A stretch of DNA of 7,106 nt. Origin: CBFGTV01 sp965652145 (GTDB lineage Bacteria; Bacillota; Clostridia; Peptostreptococcales; Natronincolaceae). A model generated the notes under the pieces. That model was not told the origin of the DNA. It made no database searches and saw only the letters and a list, made by a program, of their open reading frames with translations. The stretch covers positions 1 through 7,106 of the forward strand of contig CBFGTV010000112.1 of assembly GCA_965652145.1 (NCBI GenBank). The letters are read 5' to 3'. The translations under genes and the position numbers were made by a program. Positions 4,761 through 7,106 of this stretch are shown one piece after another (the stretch's first letter is position 1; the number at the start of each line of letters is the position of its first letter).

Positions 4761-6479
4761 GTGAATGGTGTATTAATGATGTTTATTGCATTTCTGGTAT
4801 TAGGAGGGGCATACCTGACCTATGGCAGATGGCTCGCCAAAAGCTGGGGAATTGATCCACAGGCCAAAACGCCTGCCTATGAATTGGAGGATGGAGTAGA
4901 TTATGTTCCTGCCAAATCAGGGGTTGTATTTGGCCATCAGTTTGCTTCTATTGCAGGGGCTGGCCCAATTAACGGGCCCATCATAGCGGCCATGTTTGGG
5001 TGGGTACCGGTGCTTTTATGGATTTTAATTGGGGGCGTATTTTTCGGAGCAGTTCAGGACTTTGCCGCCATGTATGCCTCGGTCAAGAACAAGGGGCGCA
5101 GCGTCGGGTACATTATCGAGCTATATATCGGGAAATTGGGGAAAAGGCTCTTCCTGCTCTTTGTATGGCTATTTTCTATACTGGTGGTGGCTGCCTTTGC
5201 AGATATTGTTGCAGGAACCTTCAATGGCTTTACGGCAGAGGGGGCATTAAATACGGCCAATGGTTCCACTGCCGCCACATCGCTGCTATTCATTGTGGCC
5301 GCCGTAGCCTTTGGTATCTTGATTAAGAAAAAGAAGCCTTCATCAATGGTTACCACGGCGGTGGGGATTGCCCTGCTGGTGGCATCCATTGCCCTGGGGC
5401 TGGCTTTTCCCATTTATTTTTCAAGAAACGCATGGCTGTATTTTGTATTTGCCTATGTATTTGTGGCCTCTGTAACACCAGTATGGGCCCTGCTGCAGCC
5501 CAGGGATTATCTTAATTCATTTTTACTGGTGGCCATGATGTCGGCGGCGGTTATTGGGGTAATTGTCTATAATCCCACCATAGAGCTGGCCCCATTTACC
5601 AGCTTTAATGTAAATGGCCAAATGATGTTTCCCATTTTATTTGTAACCATTGCCTGTGGTGCCGTGTCAGGCTTCCATGCCCTGGTATCGTCGGGAACCA
5701 GCTCGAAGCAAATTCAAAATGAAAGGGATATATTGCCCATTTCCTTTGGTGCAATGCTGCTGGAATGCCTTTTGGCGGTGATCGCCCTGATTGCCGTTGG
5801 GTCAATGGCAGTGGGGGGAAATTTGCCCCAGGGTACACCGCCTATCATCTTTGCCCAGGCCATTGCAGGCTTTCTGAATGTATTAGGTATTCCTTCCGCC
5901 ACCTCCTTCGCCATTATTACCCTGGCGGTCAGTGCCTTTGCCTTAACCTCGTTGGATTCCGTGGCCCGGGTTGGAAGGCTTTCCTTCCAGGAGCTGTTCA
6001 TGGATGCAGAGACCGATGAAAAAAATATGTCGACCTTAACAAGAATATTGACAGATAAATATTTTGCCACCGGCATTACCTTGTTTATGGGCTATTTATT
6101 GGCCGTCGGCGGCTATCAAAACATTTGGCCCCTGTTTGGATCGGCCAATCAATTGCTTTCAGCCCTGGCCCTAATTGCCTTGGCAGTATTTTTGAAGAAA
6201 ACCAACCGGGCAGGCTTTATGCTTTGGGGACCAATGGTCATTATGCTGGCGGTGACCTTCACAGCCCTGGGTCAGACCATCTATAAAATTTTGCTGAAGC
6301 TCTTTGTTACCAATGATTTCGTACTTCATAGCGACGGCTTGCAGATCATTTTTGCCGTCTTACTCATGGGGCTGGGCTTTTTAGTTGCTGTTTCGGGCTT
6401 TAAGAAAATTGCAGAAAAGGGTGATTCAAAGTCAAAGTCTGATAAAAAGCTGGAAACGGAAAGGATTATAGAGGTATAA
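4761..6479 (+). CDS. cstA: CstA-family transporter (carbon starvation protein; likely pyruvate or peptide uptake)
   Basis: A polytopic membrane protein of 572 residues in the CstA/BtsT family, whose E. coli members are pyruvate transporters; CstA has also been linked to peptide use. Hallmarks are GHQFASIAGAGPINGP (58-73), GAVQDFAAMYASVKNKGRSVG (96-116), WALLQPRDYLNSF (242-253), GFHALVSSGTSSKQI (304-318), TSLDSVARVGRLSFQEL (396-412) and FGSANQLLSALAL (459-471). Many hydrophobic helices alternate with these loops and the tail is charged (KGDSKSKSDKK). It is shorter than the roughly 700-residue E. coli proteins, as is usual in Gram-positives. The start chosen is GTG 4761 with AGGGGTG at 4748-4754; an upstream TTG at 4695 overlaps the terminator tract and is rejected, and GTG 4752 has a poorer ribosome binding site. 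The leucine T-box suggests induction on leucine shortage. The exact substrate is inferred. Confidence 0.93.
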   Translation: MNGVLMMFIAFLVLGGAYLTYGRWLAKSWGIDPQAKTPAYELEDGVDYVPAKSGVVFGHQFASIAGAGPINGPIIAAMFGWVPVLLWILIGGVFFGAVQDFAAMYASVKNKGRSVGYIIELYIGKLGKRLFLLFVWLFSILVVAAFADIVAGTFNGFTAEGALNTANGSTAATSLLFIVAAVAFGILIKKKKPSSMVTTAVGIALLVASIALGLAFPIYFSRNAWLYFVFAYVFVASVTPVWALLQPRDYLNSFLLVAMMSAAVIGVIVYNPTIELAPFTSFNVNGQMMFPILFVTIACGAVSGFHALVSSGTSSKQIQNERDILPISFGAMLLECLLAVIALIAVGSMAVGGNLPQGTPPIIFAQAIAGFLNVLGIPSATSFAIITLAVSAFALTSLDSVARVGRLSFQELFMDAETDEKNMSTLTRILTDKYFATGITLFMGYLLAVGGYQNIWPLFGSANQLLSALALIALAVFLKKTNRAGFMLWGPMVIMLAVTFTALGQTIYKILLKLFVTNDFVLHSDGLQIIFAVLLMGLGFLVAVSGFKKIAEKGDSKSKSDKKLETERIIEV

Positions 6480-6554
6480 TTAAAATAATATAGATACAAT
6501 ACACAGAATTCTGATGAAAAAAGGAGCTAGTAAGTAGGCCCTGGCCCGGAAAAG

Positions 6555-6563
6555 TGCTATAAT
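6555..6563 (+). promoter_or_regulatory. Extended -10 promoter ahead of the MGMT-like gene
   Basis: TGCTATAAT holds a perfect TATAAT (6558-6563) with the TG extension. No good -35 box exists at the usual distance, which is acceptable for an extended -10 promoter. It lies about 45 bases before the gene's GGAGG. Confidence 0.5.
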
Positions 6564-6617
6564 AGATAAAAAGCTATATCAACTGACAATCGAGATAGCA
6601 AACTTTTGGAGGTTTCA

Positions 6618-6944
6618 ATGGAGGGTTTTTTTCAAAGTGTTTATAAAATTGTTGAAAAAATCCCGGCGGGCAGTGTTGCCACCTATGGTCAAATTGCCAT
6701 GATGCTGGGTCGCCCAAGGGGGGCACGGATGGTGGGGTGGGCCATGGCCAGTGTTCCCCGGGGGCTGAAGCCGCCCTGTCATCGGGTGGTTAATCAAAAA
6801 GGAGCCCTGTCACCAGATCATATCTTTGGAGGCCCTGGAAGACAGCGGGCCCTTCTGGAGGATGAAGGGGTTACCTTTGACCAATCTGGAAAAATAAATA
6901 TGAAGATTCATCTATGGCAGCCAAACCTAGAGAAAGATCTCTAG
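6618..6944 (+). CDS. Short MGMT/Atl-like DNA alkylation repair protein with PCHRV motif
   Basis: A 108-residue protein made only of the DNA-binding/active-site domain of O6-alkylguanine-DNA alkyltransferases, lacking the N-terminal domain. It has IPAGSVATYGQIA (15-27, helix-turn-helix entry), ARMVGWAMASVP (36-47, with Arg37 at the arginine-finger position that holds the flipped-out base site) and PPCHRVV (52-58). The reactive cysteine Cys54 is therefore kept, whereas classical Atl proteins have tryptophan there. After this it follows an Atl-like tail (GGPGRQRALLEDEGVTF) without the GGY segment of full MGMT. GGAGG at 6608-6612 places the start at ATG 6618; the in-frame TTG at 6606 precedes that site and is rejected. 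It may transfer alkyl groups or bind lesions for nucleotide excision repair; which one is open. It appears to be a single-gene unit. Confidence 0.9.
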   Translation: MEGFFQSVYKIVEKIPAGSVATYGQIAMMLGRPRGARMVGWAMASVPRGLKPPCHRVVNQKGALSPDHIFGGPGRQRALLEDEGVTFDQSGKINMKIHLWQPNLEKDL

Positions 6945-6950
6945 GTTTTT
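6923..6950 (+). terminator. Intrinsic terminator overlapping the MGMT-like stop codon
   Basis: AAACCTAGAGA (6923-6933) and TCTCTAGGTTT (6938-6948) form a perfect 11-bp stem with a 4-base AAGA loop; the T tract reaches 6950. The stop codon TAG (6942-6944) lies inside the right arm, so the last codons double as terminator sequence. The near-symmetric stem could also work from the other strand. Confidence 0.85.
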
Positions 6951-6996
6951 CCATGGCCTTAAGAGGAAATAGAAAATATTACAATTCCCCATTGAA

Positions 6997-7025
6997 TTTA
7001 CTTTTTCAATGTCAATTGATACAAT
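6997..7025 (+). promoter_or_regulatory. Probable promoter for a gene starting at or beyond the right edge
   Basis: TTTACT (6997-7002) and TACAAT (7020-7025) are 17 bases apart. An AAAGGTGG ribosome-binding-like sequence follows at 7091-7098, at the very end of the window. ATG 7099 directly touches it, too close for a good start, so the real start is probably just past 7106. Confidence 0.5.
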
Positions 7026-7106
7026 GATGAAGTAATAGAAATAAAATTTTTAAAATTATCATATTAAATTAAGAATAATAATTTCAAAGAAAAGGTGGAT
7101 GAAGCA

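Noticed and set aside
5054..5413. Open frames inside cstA on the minus strand and in other plus frames
   Set aside because: Shadows of the GC-biased cstA reading frame, without ribosome binding sites or recognisable domains.
6513..6536. Seven-codon frame ATGAAAAAAGGAGCTAG upstream of the MGMT-like gene
   Set aside because: Considered as a leader peptide, but it has no ribosome binding site and precedes the -10 box, so it would not be on that transcript.
6606..6617. TTG 6606 start for the MGMT-like gene
   Set aside because: It overlaps the GGAGG at 6608-6612 that serves ATG 6618.

Overview
The window looks like a chromosomal piece from a low-to-moderate-GC Gram-positive bacterium of the Clostridia type. 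The evidence is strong AGGAGG-type ribosome binding sites, a TPP riboswitch and a T-box leader that both end in intrinsic terminators, sigma-A-like promoters, an ECF-type thiazole transporter component (ThiW) and a PadR/HAAS gene pair. The style resembles Desulfotomaculum-like Peptococcaceae, but that genus-level guess is weak and the sequence alone cannot settle it.

Layout, left to right. Bases 1-393 are the 5' end of an IS256-family insertion sequence on the minus strand, whose transposase runs off the left edge. The element may interrupt a gene: an open frame without a start runs from its outer border to a stop at 546. Bases 547-667 hold two perfect hairpins. Bases 656-1809 (minus) are a two-gene operon: a membrane protein fusing an N-terminal HAAS domain to an RDD membrane domain, then a PadR-family repressor. 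A well-spaced promoter lies at 1854-1882, with an inverted repeat over its -10 box.

Bases 2029-4254 (plus) are a thiamine salvage operon: promoter, TPP riboswitch, intrinsic terminator, then thiW (thiazole uptake), thiM (hydroxyethylthiazole kinase) and thiE (thiamine phosphate synthase). Together they import and phosphorylate the thiazole moiety and join it to HMP pyrophosphate. No thiD is present here. TPP should shut the operon off.

Bases 4314-6479 are the most interesting part: a CstA-family transporter gene behind a complex control region. In order this has a sequence fitting the CcpA cre consensus, two tandem TATATTC-S-GAA palindromes that weakly resemble CodY boxes, a TTGACA promoter, and a full T-box leader whose specifier reads CUC (leucine) and whose UGGU bulge fits a tRNA with discriminator A. 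This is the kind of control known from ilv-leu biosynthetic operons, here placed on a probable pyruvate or peptide transporter.

Bases 6618-6944 encode a short MGMT/Atl-like DNA repair protein that keeps the PCHRV cysteine. Its stop codon lies inside an intrinsic terminator. The last 160 bases hold a likely promoter and ribosome binding site for a gene starting at or beyond the right edge.
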